Shown piece after piece: positions 56,634 to 63,709 of a DNA stretch of 64,000 nt. Both the position numbers and the translations under genes were made by a program. The stretch comes from VRUE01 sp036276735 (GTDB lineage Bacteria; Actinomycetota; Thermoleophilia; Solirubrobacterales; 70-9). The notes under the pieces are model-generated. The model was not told the origin of the DNA, ran no database searches, and was given only the letters and a program-made list of their open reading frames with translations. The stretch is from NCBI GenBank assembly GCA_036276735.1, contig DASUOH010000021.1, forward strand, positions 62,001 through 126,000, given 5' to 3'. Within the stretch, counting starts at the first letter, position 1. Every line of letters begins with the position of its first letter.

Positions 56634-58685
56634 ATGAAGTGGACCAAGGCTGTAATCGCAGCCGTGGTCGCCCTGGCAATCGCTGTCGGAGCGGCGCCGG
56701 CCGCCGCCTCCGTGCCGCTGCCTGAAACCCCCACGGGACAGAGCAACAGCAGCAGCGTCGAACAGGGCGATCCATCGGCTGAAGGCGGCGACGCCGCCGC
56801 GACGGGCGGTGAAGGCGGCGACGCCAGCACCGGCAACACCCAGGTCGGCAACGGCAATGCCATTGCCGTCTCGGTCGGCGGCGACGCCGAGGCCGAGGGT
56901 GGCGACACCAGCGCCGTAAGCGGCGACGCGACCGGAGGCGACGGCGGCGACGCCGAGGCCGAGGGTGGCGACGCCGAGGCCGAGAACGATGCGACCACGG
57001 TGCAGAGCAACGAGTCGAGCGGTAGCTCTTCGAGCGGGAGCTGCTGCAAGAGTCAATCGAGCTCGGGCTCGCAGAGCAACGAGTCGAGCGTCGAGCAAGG
57101 AAGCCCGTCGGCTGAAGGCGGCAGCGCCGCTGCCAGCGGCGGCGACGGTGGCGATGCCAAGACCGGTAATAAGCAGATCGGTAACGGCAACGCCTACGCG
57201 AAGTCGGAGCCCCAGGAGCAGAGGGAGAGCAACTCCTGCGGCTGCGAGTACGGCAAGAGCTATGGCCACGGCAAGAGCCGCGGTCACAGCAGCGACGCCG
57301 AGGCCGAGGGTGGAGATACCACCGCCCACAGCGGCGACGCGACCGGAGGCGACGGCGGCGACGCCGAGGCCGAGGGTGGCGACGCCGAGGCCGAGAACGA
57401 TGCGACGGTCATCCAGAGCAATGAGTCGTCGCAGCGCAAGTCCAGCCACTCTTCCTACGGGAAGTGCGGTTGCGATGAGGGCGGCTCCAGCTCGGGCCCG
57501 CAGAGCAATGTGTCCGAGGTGAAGCAGGGCGACCCCAGCGCCACTGGCGGCAGCGCCGCTGCCACCGGCGGCAAGGGTGGTGACGCCAACACTGGCAACA
57601 CCCAGATCGGCAACGGCAATGCCATTGCCGTCTCGGTCGGCGGCGACGCCGAGGCCGAGGGTGGCGACACCAGCGCCCGCAGCGGCGACGCGACCGGAGG
57701 TGACGGCGGCGACGCCGAGGCCGAGGGTGGCGACGCCGAGGCCGAGAACGACGCCAAGGTCGTTCAGGTCAACGAGTCGTCCGGGCGCAAGTCCGGTCAC
57801 TCGTACGGCGGATGCGGATGCGAGAGCTCCAAGCACTCGCTGAACGGCTCGGGCTCGGATTCGCAGAGCAACGAGTCGAGCGTCCACCAGGGTGACCCGT
57901 CGGCCGAAGGCGGCGATGCCGCCGCCACCGGCGGCGACGGTGGCGATGCCGACACCGGCAACAAGCAGGTCGGTAACGGCAACGCCTACGCCAAGTCGGA
58001 GCCCCAGGAGCAGCACAACTCCTGCGGCTGCGAGCCTCGCGGCAAGAGCTATGGCCACGGCAAGAGCCGCGGTCACAGCAACGACGCCGAGGCCGAGGGC
58101 GGCGACACGTCGGCTACAAGCGGTGACGCCCGCGGAGGTGACGGCGGCGACGCCGAGGCCGAGGGTGGCGACGCCGAGGCGGTGAACGACGCCAAGGTCG
58201 TTCAGGTCAACGAGTCGTCCGGGCGCAAGTCCGGCCACTCGTACGGCGGATGCGGATGCGAGAGCTCCAAGCACTCGCTGAACGGCTCGGGCTCCTCACA
58301 GAGCAACGAGTCGAGCGTCCACCAAGGTGACCCGTCGGCCGAAGGCGGCGATGCCGCTGCGACGGGCGGTGACGGCGGTGACGCCGACACCGGTAACGAG
58401 CAGAAGTACAACGGCAACGCCTACGCGAAGTCAGAGCCACAGGAGCGCAAACCACCAGTGCTGAACGGTCAGCACGACTCCTGCGGCTGCGGCTACGACA
58501 AGGGCGGCGGCCACAGCGACAACGACGCGGAGGCCGAGGGCGGCGATACCACCGCCCACAGCGGCGACGCGACCGGAGGTGACGGCGGCGACGCCGAGGC
58601 CGAGGGTGGCGACGCCGAGGCGCTCAACCGAGCGAAGGTCATCCAGGTCAACGAGAGCGGCGGCTGGAGCGAGTCGCTCTGGTAA
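56634..58685 (+). CDS. Exported five-module Gly/Asp/Ala/Glu repeat protein
   Basis: A 683-residue secreted protein with a signal peptide (residues 1-25). From residue 36 it is built of five modules starting at residues 36, 147, 290, 411 and 556. Each opens QSNxSxVxQGxPSAEGG, then has (G)DAAATGGDGGDAxTGNxQ, GNGNA, GDAEAEGGDT, SGDATGGDGGDAEAEGGDAE, and closes with QxNESS and a Ser/Cys linker. Modules 2, 4 and 5 carry an extra Cys/Lys/His loop (AYAKSEPQE, CGC, GKSYGHGKSRGHS); modules 1 and 3 do not. The short GD/GG periodicity suggests a beta-solenoid or elastomeric fibre with disulfide linkers. No homologue is recognised. Confidence 0.85.
   Translation: MKWTKAVIAAVVALAIAVGAAPAAASVPLPETPTGQSNSSSVEQGDPSAEGGDAAATGGEGGDASTGNTQVGNGNAIAVSVGGDAEAEGGDTSAVSGDATGGDGGDAEAEGGDAEAENDATTVQSNESSGSSSSGSCCKSQSSSGSQSNESSVEQGSPSAEGGSAAASGGDGGDAKTGNKQIGNGNAYAKSEPQEQRESNSCGCEYGKSYGHGKSRGHSSDAEAEGGDTTAHSGDATGGDGGDAEAEGGDAEAENDATVIQSNESSQRKSSHSSYGKCGCDEGGSSSGPQSNVSEVKQGDPSATGGSAAATGGKGGDANTGNTQIGNGNAIAVSVGGDAEAEGGDTSARSGDATGGDGGDAEAEGGDAEAENDAKVVQVNESSGRKSGHSYGGCGCESSKHSLNGSGSDSQSNESSVHQGDPSAEGGDAAATGGDGGDADTGNKQVGNGNAYAKSEPQEQHNSCGCEPRGKSYGHGKSRGHSNDAEAEGGDTSATSGDARGGDGGDAEAEGGDAEAVNDAKVVQVNESSGRKSGHSYGGCGCESSKHSLNGSGSSQSNESSVHQGDPSAEGGDAAATGGDGGDADTGNEQKYNGNAYAKSEPQERKPPVLNGQHDSCGCGYDKGGGHSDNDAEAEGGDTTAHSGDATGGDGGDAEAEGGDAEALNRAKVIQVNESGGWSESLW
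56739..58660 (+). repeat. Five tandem modules within the exported repeat gene
   Basis: DNA modules begin at about 56739, 57072, 57501, 57864 and 58299, giving lengths of 333, 429, 363, 435 and about 360 bases. The stretch starting at 57753 recurs nearly unchanged at 58191 (438-base offset, one visible mismatch over the first 100 bases), showing recent duplication of a two-part unit. Confidence 0.8.
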
Positions 58686-58716
58686 GTCGCAGCGAGGCTG
58701 CGTGCCTCACGGACGC

Positions 58717-58748
58717 GGGGCCCCGGCGGCAATTCGTCGCCGGGGCCT
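58717..58748 (+). terminator. Hairpin terminator of the repeat-protein gene
   Basis: GGCCCCGG (58719-58726) pairs with CCGGGGCC (58741-58748) with a partly paired interior, 32 bases after the stop at 58685 and followed by TTCGTCC. A GC-rich intrinsic terminator is likely. Confidence 0.6.
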
Positions 58749-58760
58749 TCGTCCTGCCCT

Positions 58761-59002
58761 CAGTCCTCTTCGAACTCCTCCAGGTGCCCCTGCCCGGTGC
58801 GCGGCTTGGAGCCGAAGCCCTGCTGGCACCCACCGGTGCGGACGCCGACAAAAGAAGCGATCCCCATCGCCCCGGCGGCGAAGCCGAGCAGGATCGGCGT
58901 CAGCCGCGCCGCCCCGGTGCCGAGGAAGAAGACGGGCACGGCGCCGATCCCGATGGCGAGGGCGGTAGCCGAAGCGGTGAGCAGGAGGATCGCCGCAACC
59001 TA
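58761..59002 (-). pseudogene. Chimeric fragment: ZIP transporter N-terminus joined to LigD-polymerase tail
   Basis: The minus strand encodes ATALAIGIGAVPVFFLGTG, AARLTPILLGFAAGAMGIAS, a diverged copy of the ZIP N-terminus (compare 54531-55271). It then runs in frame into GGCQQGFGSKPRTGQGHLEE and a stop at 58761-58763, which copies the last residues of the LigD polymerase encoded at 59687-60823. The junction is near 58849. Neither part is complete, so this is a rearrangement scar. Confidence 0.75.
58771..58848. repeat. 78-bp direct repeat, left copy
   Basis: This 78-base stretch matches 59697-59774 in the same orientation with about seven differences; both start TCGAACTCCTCCAGGTG. The copies flank the Phd/VapC locus and are 926 bases apart. 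Confidence 0.8.
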
Positions 59003-59018
59003 GTTCGTGCCCACGTCG

Positions 59019-59411
59019 CTACCAGAGAGTCGTGACCGGCAAGAACGACCGCATCGCCCCGTCCGCCGTGACAAGCGTGAGGTCGTGCTCGAGGGCCGTC
59101 GCGACCAGAAAGCGATCGGCCGGGTCGTCTGAGCCGAAACCATCGAGCTCCTCGCTGCGCAGGGCAACGCCGTGAGTCAGCGGAACGGCGACCGGAGCGG
59201 ATTTTCGCAGCGCTTCCAGGATCCACTCTCGGGGTGATGGCGACAGCGACAGCCGGCCCTTACGGGCAAGCACCAGCGCCTCCCAGATCGAGATCGGCGA
59301 CAGGAACAGCTCGCCTTCCCGCCTGACCAACGCGCCCCGGGCATCGGTGGAGAGCCGATCCGGATCGAGAAAGCTCCAAAGCCAGACGTGGGTATCGAGG
59401 AGGAGCTTCAA
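59019..59411 (-). CDS. VapC-type PIN-domain toxin
   Basis: A 130-residue PIN-domain ribonuclease. The first strand is KLLLDTHVWLWSFLDPDRLS (catalytic Asp), then GELFLSPISIWEALVLARKG (catalytic Glu in the WEALVLA segment), and DPADRFLVATALEHDLTLVT, ADGAM (two further Asp). The spacing fits the DTH-type VapC subgroup. TTG 59411 overlaps the antitoxin stop (TTGA), giving coupling. It should cleave RNA when free of the antitoxin encoded just upstream. Confidence 0.9.
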   Translation of the reverse strand: MKLLLDTHVWLWSFLDPDRLSTDARGALVRREGELFLSPISIWEALVLARKGRLSLSPSPREWILEALRKSAPVAVPLTHGVALRSEELDGFGSDDPADRFLVATALEHDLTLVTADGAMRSFLPVTTLW

Positions 59412-59647
59412 TCGCGGAGGACGTTCCACTCGTCGGCATCCGATGCCGGGGCGACCAGGTCGCCCCGGATCTGGCCCTGATCGCGCAGGGATCCAAGCCA
59501 CTCGTCGGGCCGCTGGGGCGGCAAAGCGGTGAGCTGGGCCACTGCCTTGCCTCGCTTGGTGATGACGATCGCCTCTCCGGATTCGCCCACCTCGTCGAGC
59601 AGCCGGAGACAGGTCTGCTTGAACTCACCCGCTCCTACGGTCTTCAT
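59408..59647 (-). CDS. Phd/YefM-family antitoxin
   Basis: A 79-residue antitoxin: MKTVGAGEFKQTCLRLLDEV, GEAIVITKRGKAVAQLTALP is the Phd/YefM DNA-binding fold, followed by a toxin-binding tail (DEWLGSLRDQGQIRGDLVAP). ATG 59647 has GGAGGC upstream. It sits directly before the VapC gene in a 4-base overlap and probably represses the operon through CCATGGAC repeats upstream. Confidence 0.9.
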   Translation of the reverse strand: MKTVGAGEFKQTCLRLLDEVGESGEAIVITKRGKAVAQLTALPPQRPDEWLGSLRDQGQIRGDLVAPASDADEWNVLRD

Positions 59648-59662
59648 GCCTCCAATTTATCA

Positions 59663-59683
59663 CCATGGACAAGATCCATGGAC
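59663..59683 (-). promoter_or_regulatory. Candidate toxin-antitoxin operator
   Basis: CCATGGAC occurs twice, at 59663-59670 and 59676-59683, a 13-base spacing, and each contains the palindrome CCATGG. The element is 16-36 bases upstream of the antitoxin ATG and overlaps an AT-rich GATAAAT stretch, so it suits autoregulation by the antitoxin. Confidence 0.5.
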
Positions 59684-59686
59684 GTT

Positions 59687-60823
59687 CTATGGCTCCTCGA
59701 ACTCCTCCAGGTGACCCTGCCCGGTGCGCGGCTTGGAGCCGAAGCCCTGCTGACGTCCACCGGTGCGAACGCCGGGCGGCGGGTCGCCCGGCTGCGGGTC
59801 GCCGGCGCGGCCGCGCTGCTTGGGCCGGTCGCGGTCGCGACTGGGCTGCACCCGCTTCGGCTCGCCTTTCTGCTTGGGGAAGTGCGGCGGCCAGGGAGCG
59901 TCGCCAAGCCCTTCCTCTTCGTCGCGGCGGGCCAGCGCCAGGAGTGAGTCGAGCGAGCCGGGGTTGGCGTCGATGTCGGCGGCCGGGTCACCCTCGGCGT
60001 GCAGGCGGTCGGGCACCGTGTCGAGCCGGAAGTCGGCCGGCTCGGCGTCGGCGACCTCCTCCCAGCGCAGCGCGCAGGAGACGCGCGCGTCGGGGGTCGG
60101 GCGCACCGACCAGCAGGAGGCGACGGTGCGGTCGCGGGCGTTCTGGTTGTAGTCGACGAAGACGCCGTGCCGTTCCTCCTTCCACCAGGCGGTCGTCGCC
60201 AGGCTCGGCGCTCGGCGCTCGACCTCGCGGGCCAGCGCGAGGGCGGCGCGGCGCACCTCGAGGAAGTCCCAGCGCGGCTCGATCCGCACGTTGACGTGGA
60301 TCCCCTTCGAGCCCGACGTCTTCGGGAAGCCGCGCAGGTCGTGGTCGGCGAGCACGTCGCGGACGACCAGCGCCGTGCGGCGCACGTCGTCCCAGGCGAT
60401 CCCTTCGGTCGGGTCGAGGTCGACCCGCAGCTCGTCGGGGTGGTCGAGGTCACCGCGGCGCGCCGGCCAGGGGTTGAAGTCGATCACGCCGAGGTTGACT
60501 GCCCAGACCAGGTGGGCGGCGTCGTTGGCGACCAGCTCCTCGGCCGTTCGCCCCGAGGGGAAGGAGACGGTCGCCGTCTGCAGCCACTCGGGCACCTTCT
60601 GCGGCACCCGCTTCTGCCAGATCGGCTCCGCCATGATCCCATTGACGAAGCGCTTCATCACGGTCGGTCGCTCGCGCAGGTGGACCAGCGCCGCCTCCGC
60701 CATCTCCATGTAGTACTCGCAGATGTCGAGCTTCGTCCAGCCCGGTCTCGGGAAGTAGACCTTGGTCGGGTTGGAGAGGCGCACCTCGCGGCCCGCCACC
60801 CGGAGCATCGTGAAATCGCTCAC
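59687..60823 (-). CDS. Stand-alone LigD-type DNA polymerase/primase
   Basis: A 378-residue protein with a complete LigD polymerase domain: REVRLSNPTKVYFPRPGWTK, VMKRFVNGI (template-phosphate Lys), HLVWAVNLGVIDFNPWP, ELRVDLDPTEG (two metal Asp), FPKTSGSKGIHV and GVFVDYNQNARDRTVAS (third Asp). The last 80 residues are a low-complexity basic tail. It resembles the separate PolD proteins of mycobacteria, which fill gaps and add ribonucleotides during end joining. GTG 60823 overlaps the stop of the upstream gene. It lacks ligase and phosphoesterase domains, which ligD at 51428 supplies. Confidence 0.92.
   Translation of the reverse strand: MSDFTMLRVAGREVRLSNPTKVYFPRPGWTKLDICEYYMEMAEAALVHLRERPTVMKRFVNGIMAEPIWQKRVPQKVPEWLQTATVSFPSGRTAEELVANDAAHLVWAVNLGVIDFNPWPARRGDLDHPDELRVDLDPTEGIAWDDVRRTALVVRDVLADHDLRGFPKTSGSKGIHVNVRIEPRWDFLEVRRAALALAREVERRAPSLATTAWWKEERHGVFVDYNQNARDRTVASCWSVRPTPDARVSCALRWEEVADAEPADFRLDTVPDRLHAEGDPAADIDANPGSLDSLLALARRDEEEGLGDAPWPPHFPKQKGEPKRVQPSRDRDRPKQRGRAGDPQPGDPPPGVRTGGRQQGFGSKPRTGQGHLEEFEEP
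59697..59774. repeat. 78-bp direct repeat, right copy
   Basis: This is the 3' coding end of the stand-alone polymerase gene and is the apparent source copy of the repeat at 58771-58848. Changes cluster near the middle (ACGT versus GCAC) and at single bases elsewhere. Confidence 0.8.
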
Positions 60824-61311
60824 GCTCCCAGGGTTTCACGCCCCGTCCGCGCCCTGAACGGCTCCAGCTCGTCGCGTTGGGCCTGGGCGCGGCGGATCAG
60901 CTCGTCGAAGTCGACGTCGGGGAGGCGGCTCTTCAGGTCGCCGAGGTCGCGGAGATTCGCCCAGAGGATCTTCTTGCCCTCGATGCCCATCGCCAGGAGG
61001 TCGAGCTCGGCGAAGCGGCTGAGCGGCGAGTAGCCGCGCACCTGCCCGTTCAGCTTCAACCGCCCGACCCGCTCGGCGACCATCGCCGCACCCGTCTTCA
61101 CCCGGTCGCGGCCGAAGCCGAGCCGCTCCATCATCGCTTCGAAGCTCTCGACGTCCTCGGAGATGCCGGTGGCGACGTGGCGCAGCGCCTCGCCGAGCGG
61201 AGTGCCCTCGTTCTCGCCCTGGGCGCGCTTCGCGACCTCGCGCCAGGCGATCCCGAGCGCCAGCTGATCATTCATGTAGATGCGCAGGAAGCGGTCGCGC
61301 TCGTCACCCAT
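60820..61311 (-). CDS. Helical protein coupled to the polymerase
   Basis: A 163-residue all-helical protein: DRFLRIYMNDQLALGIAWRE, GEALRHVATGISEDVESFEA, MMERLGFGRDRVKTGAAMVA and then YSPLSRFAELDLLAMGIEGK. The periodicity suggests a ferritin-like four-helix bundle, but the E..H ligand pairs are incomplete. From memory this family occurs in many actinobacteria as a hypothetical protein. Its stop overlaps the polymerase GTG (GTGA). ATG 61311 is used; the frame is open to 61596. Confidence 0.7.
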   Translation of the reverse strand: MGDERDRFLRIYMNDQLALGIAWREVAKRAQGENEGTPLGEALRHVATGISEDVESFEAMMERLGFGRDRVKTGAAMVAERVGRLKLNGQVRGYSPLSRFAELDLLAMGIEGKKILWANLRDLGDLKSRLPDVDFDELIRRAQAQRDELEPFRARTGRETLGA

Positions 61312-61380
61312 GCCCCGCGTGTACCCCTCGCAGCGCGGCGTCAACCGTTTCCGCACCCGGCCGTGGGGTAAGCGCAGGGG

Positions 61381-61905
61381 GTGAGCGAGCGGACCCTCGA
61401 AGAGCAGCTTCCGGGCGATCCGTTCGAGGGCTACGCCCCGGCCGAGGAGCGCCCACCCCTCCTCTCCTACCTGGCGACGATGGGGATCTTCAACGGCGTC
61501 TTCGCCGCGGCGCTGCTGGTCGCGAAGCGAAGCGGCCGCGAGCTGCCGGAGCGGGTCGAGCTCACCGACGTGGCCCTGATCGGCGTCGCCTCGCACAAAC
61601 TCAGCCGCCTCGTCTCCAAGGAGAAGGTGACGGCGCCCCTGCGCGCCCCCTTCACCGAGCTGGAAGGCAGGGGTGGCCCGGCCGAGCTGGAGGAGCGCTC
61701 GCGCGGCGAGGGCCCTCGCAAGGTGGTCGGCGAACTGCTCACCTGCCCCTTCTGCCTCAGCCTCTGGATCGTCGCGGGCTTCTCGCTCGGCCTCCTCTTC
61801 GTGCCGCGGCTGACCCGCTTCCTCGCCGCCGTCTTCTCTGCGATGGGGATCGCCGACTTCCTCCAGGTCGCCTACAAAGCGGCCGAGGACAGGGCTCTGG
61901 GTTAG
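61381..61905 (+). CDS. DUF1360 membrane protein
   Basis: A 174-residue protein, GTG 61381. A soluble N-terminus is followed by a membrane helix (YLATMGIFNGVFAAALLV) and a helix with VALIGVASHKLSRLVSKEKV, then KVVGELLTCPFCLSLWIVAG (the CPFC motif and membrane helix of DUF1360) and a last helix GIADFLQVAYKAAED. It is related to the sporulation-associated YjcL/CotJ-neighbour group only loosely. Function unknown. It is divergent from the polymerase operon. Confidence 0.85.
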   Translation: MSERTLEEQLPGDPFEGYAPAEERPPLLSYLATMGIFNGVFAAALLVAKRSGRELPERVELTDVALIGVASHKLSRLVSKEKVTAPLRAPFTELEGRGGPAELEERSRGEGPRKVVGELLTCPFCLSLWIVAGFSLGLLFVPRLTRFLAAVFSAMGIADFLQVAYKAAEDRALG

Positions 61906-61912
61906 ACGACCG

Positions 61913-62263
61913 CTAGCGCGGCATTCCGACCGACTCGAGCACGCCGAGCAGCTCGGTCACCTCGCAGACCAGCAGCCGCTCCTCGTCGACCTCGACCCAG
62001 ACGCCGGCCGAGGCGGGAAAGACGACATGGTCGCCGGGCTGGACCGGCATCTCCACCCCGACGTGCTCCCACCAGTCGAGGCCCGGGCCGACCGCGAGGA
62101 CGATGCCCTGCTGGGGCGGCGGCTCGTGACTGCCGGCCGGCACGACGAGGCCGGAGCGCCTGACCCGGTCCTGGTCGAGCTCCTTGATCACGATCTGGTC
62201 GAACAGCGGCCGCAGCCGGTGCCTGACCGACTCGGTGGGATCGGGGACCTGCCTCGTGCTCAT
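61913..62263 (-). CDS. Cpn10/GroES-like co-chaperonin
   Basis: A 116-residue Cpn10-type protein: LRPLFDQIVIKELDQDRVRR, GLVVPAGSHEPPPQQGIVLA, VGPG, then VQPGDHVVFPASAGVWVEVD and LLVCEVTELLGVLE. It keeps the domed beta-barrel pattern and the mobile-loop region (HEPPP) but the usual I-V-L triad of the loop is altered, and no groEL is adjacent. It may be a specialised second co-chaperonin. ATG 62263 is the start. Confidence 0.88.
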   Translation of the reverse strand: MSTRQVPDPTESVRHRLRPLFDQIVIKELDQDRVRRSGLVVPAGSHEPPPQQGIVLAVGPGLDWWEHVGVEMPVQPGDHVVFPASAGVWVEVDEERLLVCEVTELLGVLESVGMPR

Positions 62264-62282
62264 CGCCCCAGTTTGACGGACG

Positions 62283-63233
62283 TCAGTAGGCGGTGTTGCG
62301 GCAGCGCGGGCGTGGCAGCGCCTTGCAGCGGGGCTGGGCGCCGCGGGTCCAGAGCGCCAGGTCGACCTCTGCCGGCGTCAGGCCCCCGGCGCCGGCGAGC
62401 AGCTCGACCGCGTGGACCGCACAGGCGCGCAGCTCGACCTCCTCGGGCGAGCCATGCTCGAGCAGCTCGCCGGCTTCGATGCGGGCGGCGAGCTGCGGGT
62501 CGAGCCCGAGGAGGCCGTCGACCCGGAGCACGTGCGGGACGAGGTTGTCGGCGAAGGCGGTAAGGCGGTCGACTGCGGCGAGCGGCGTCACGAACCGGTC
62601 GAGGTCGGCGGCGACCAGCTGGGCGCGCTTGAAGAACGGGACCGGCCTCCCCTCGTAGCTCGAGGCGTCGCCGAAGGCACGCCACTCCGCGAGCAGACCG
62701 GCGAGGGCGGGAGCCGATCCGCCCGCCGCCCCCGGCAGCGCGAGGAAGCTGCCGCCGTGCTCGTCGCGAACGCGTTGCCCGACGTCGCGCAGCGCGGCGG
62801 CGAAGTCGTCCAGCAGCGGATGGCCGAGGTCCTGCCCGACTACCGCGGCAATCTCAGCCGGGGTCAGCTCGGACAGCTCCGCAGCCGCCCAGGCGCCCCG
62901 CTCACGGAAGCGCTCCGTCACCCCCGCCGCGATCGTCCCGTAGCCGCTCTGGCCGGGGCGCTTGCGGATCGTCGGCCACCAGCCGGAGCCGAAGTTGATC
63001 GCGCCGAGGCAGACGACAAAGGCGGCGCGGGCCTCCGGGTCAGCCTCCGCGAAGTGAGTCGAGGGGTCGGGCTCGGAGGCCGCCGCAAGCGTGGCGGCGT
63101 AGTCGGCGAGCGCCGCCTCGTCGAGGCGAACCGAGCGCGCCCGGTCGGCCACCCAGGCGCAGGCTTCGCGGACGCACTCCGGCAGCTCCCCCGCTCCACT
63201 GTTCCTTTTCCTCGATATATCGGGCAAAGGCAC
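62283..63233 (-). CDS. Queuosine-salvage (QNG1/DUF2419)-like glycosylase
   Basis: A 316-residue protein, GTG 63233 behind GGAGG. It matches the DUF2419/QNG1 pattern: VCLGAINFGSGWWPTIRKRP, GYGTIAAGVTERFR, then PFFKRAQLVAADLDRF, AFADNLVPHVLRVDGLL, GSPEEVELRACAVHAVELLA and LALWTRGAQPRCKALPRPRC. The FFKRAQ, ADxxVPxVLR and GSxEEVExRA motifs are hallmark positions. Members hydrolyse queuosine 5'-phosphate to recover queuine. Family assignment is from motif memory. It is divergent from the zinc-ribbon ORF, 57 bases away. Confidence 0.75.
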   Translation of the reverse strand: MPLPDISRKRNSGAGELPECVREACAWVADRARSVRLDEAALADYAATLAAASEPDPSTHFAEADPEARAAFVVCLGAINFGSGWWPTIRKRPGQSGYGTIAAGVTERFRERGAWAAAELSELTPAEIAAVVGQDLGHPLLDDFAAALRDVGQRVRDEHGGSFLALPGAAGGSAPALAGLLAEWRAFGDASSYEGRPVPFFKRAQLVAADLDRFVTPLAAVDRLTAFADNLVPHVLRVDGLLGLDPQLAARIEAGELLEHGSPEEVELRACAVHAVELLAGAGGLTPAEVDLALWTRGAQPRCKALPRPRCRNTAY

Positions 63234-63289
63234 AGCGGAAGCCTCCTACGTTCGCTTGGACGCTGCCCGCCGGGGGTATCTCAGCGCCG

Positions 63290-63709
63290 ATGGCGCGGAC
63301 CTACTTCCACAGCTGTCCGGCCGAGGCGGACCCCGGGAGCCTCCTCGACCGGCAGCAGCAGTTCACCACCCCCTGGGGCCACCCCGAACACGGGCCGTGC
63401 GACAAGTGCGAGGGGGATGGGAGCGTTCGCTACGAGTGCAAGTCATGCCTCGCCGACGGCGCCGACCCGCAGTGCCCCGCCTGTGAAGGCCGGGCGCCGC
63501 TTTGCTTGATTAGTCCTGTTTATTTGCCTACCCTGCGTGGCCGTGGGCGAGGCGAGCGGCAAGATCACCCTGATCACGCTGGGGCCGGAGGGCACCTGCC
63601 ACGAACGGGCCTGCCGCCGCTACATGGAGTTCCAGGGGGTCGAGGACTTCGGCTTCGAGCTGATCACCGACTTCCACATCGGCCTCGAGATGCTGCGCGA
63701 AGGGGATGA
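63290..63709 (+). CDS. Zinc-ribbon ORF (DnaJ-type CxxC), C-terminal part doubtful
   Basis: ATG 63290 starts a frame whose first 68 residues are rich in paired Cys: CDKCEGDG, YECKSCLAD, QCPACEGR, which resembles the zinc domain of DnaJ-like proteins (CxxCxGxG). The remaining residues from about nucleotide 63500 are Arg/Pro-rich and overlap, in another frame, the start of the next gene. The likely reading is a zinc-ribbon protein truncated or frameshifted near 63495. Upstream divergent gene: queuosine-salvage-like. Confidence 0.5.
   Translation: MARTYFHSCPAEADPGSLLDRQQQFTTPWGHPEHGPCDKCEGDGSVRYECKSCLADGADPQCPACEGRAPLCLISPVYLPTLRGRGRGERQDHPDHAGAGGHLPRTGLPPLHGVPGGRGLRLRADHRLPHRPRDAARRG
63506..63534 (+). 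promoter_or_regulatory. Promoter of a probably leaderless gene
   Basis: TTGATT (63506-63511) and TACCCT (63529-63534) are 17 bases apart. The expected start point is at about 63541, next to the GTG at 63543 (or 63537), so the transcript would begin at or near its start codon. Confidence 0.5.

Noticed and set aside
56547..58274. 575-codon minus-strand frame opposite the five-module repeat gene
   Set aside because: It is Leu/Val/Ala/Gly repetitive only because it mirrors the GD/GG repeats; there is no start signal, and the plus-strand frame has a signal peptide, SD region and terminator.
56739..58660. Possible CRISPR-like or satellite array because of short repeats
   Set aside because: The repeats are in one coding frame, vary in length, and lack unique equal-length spacers.
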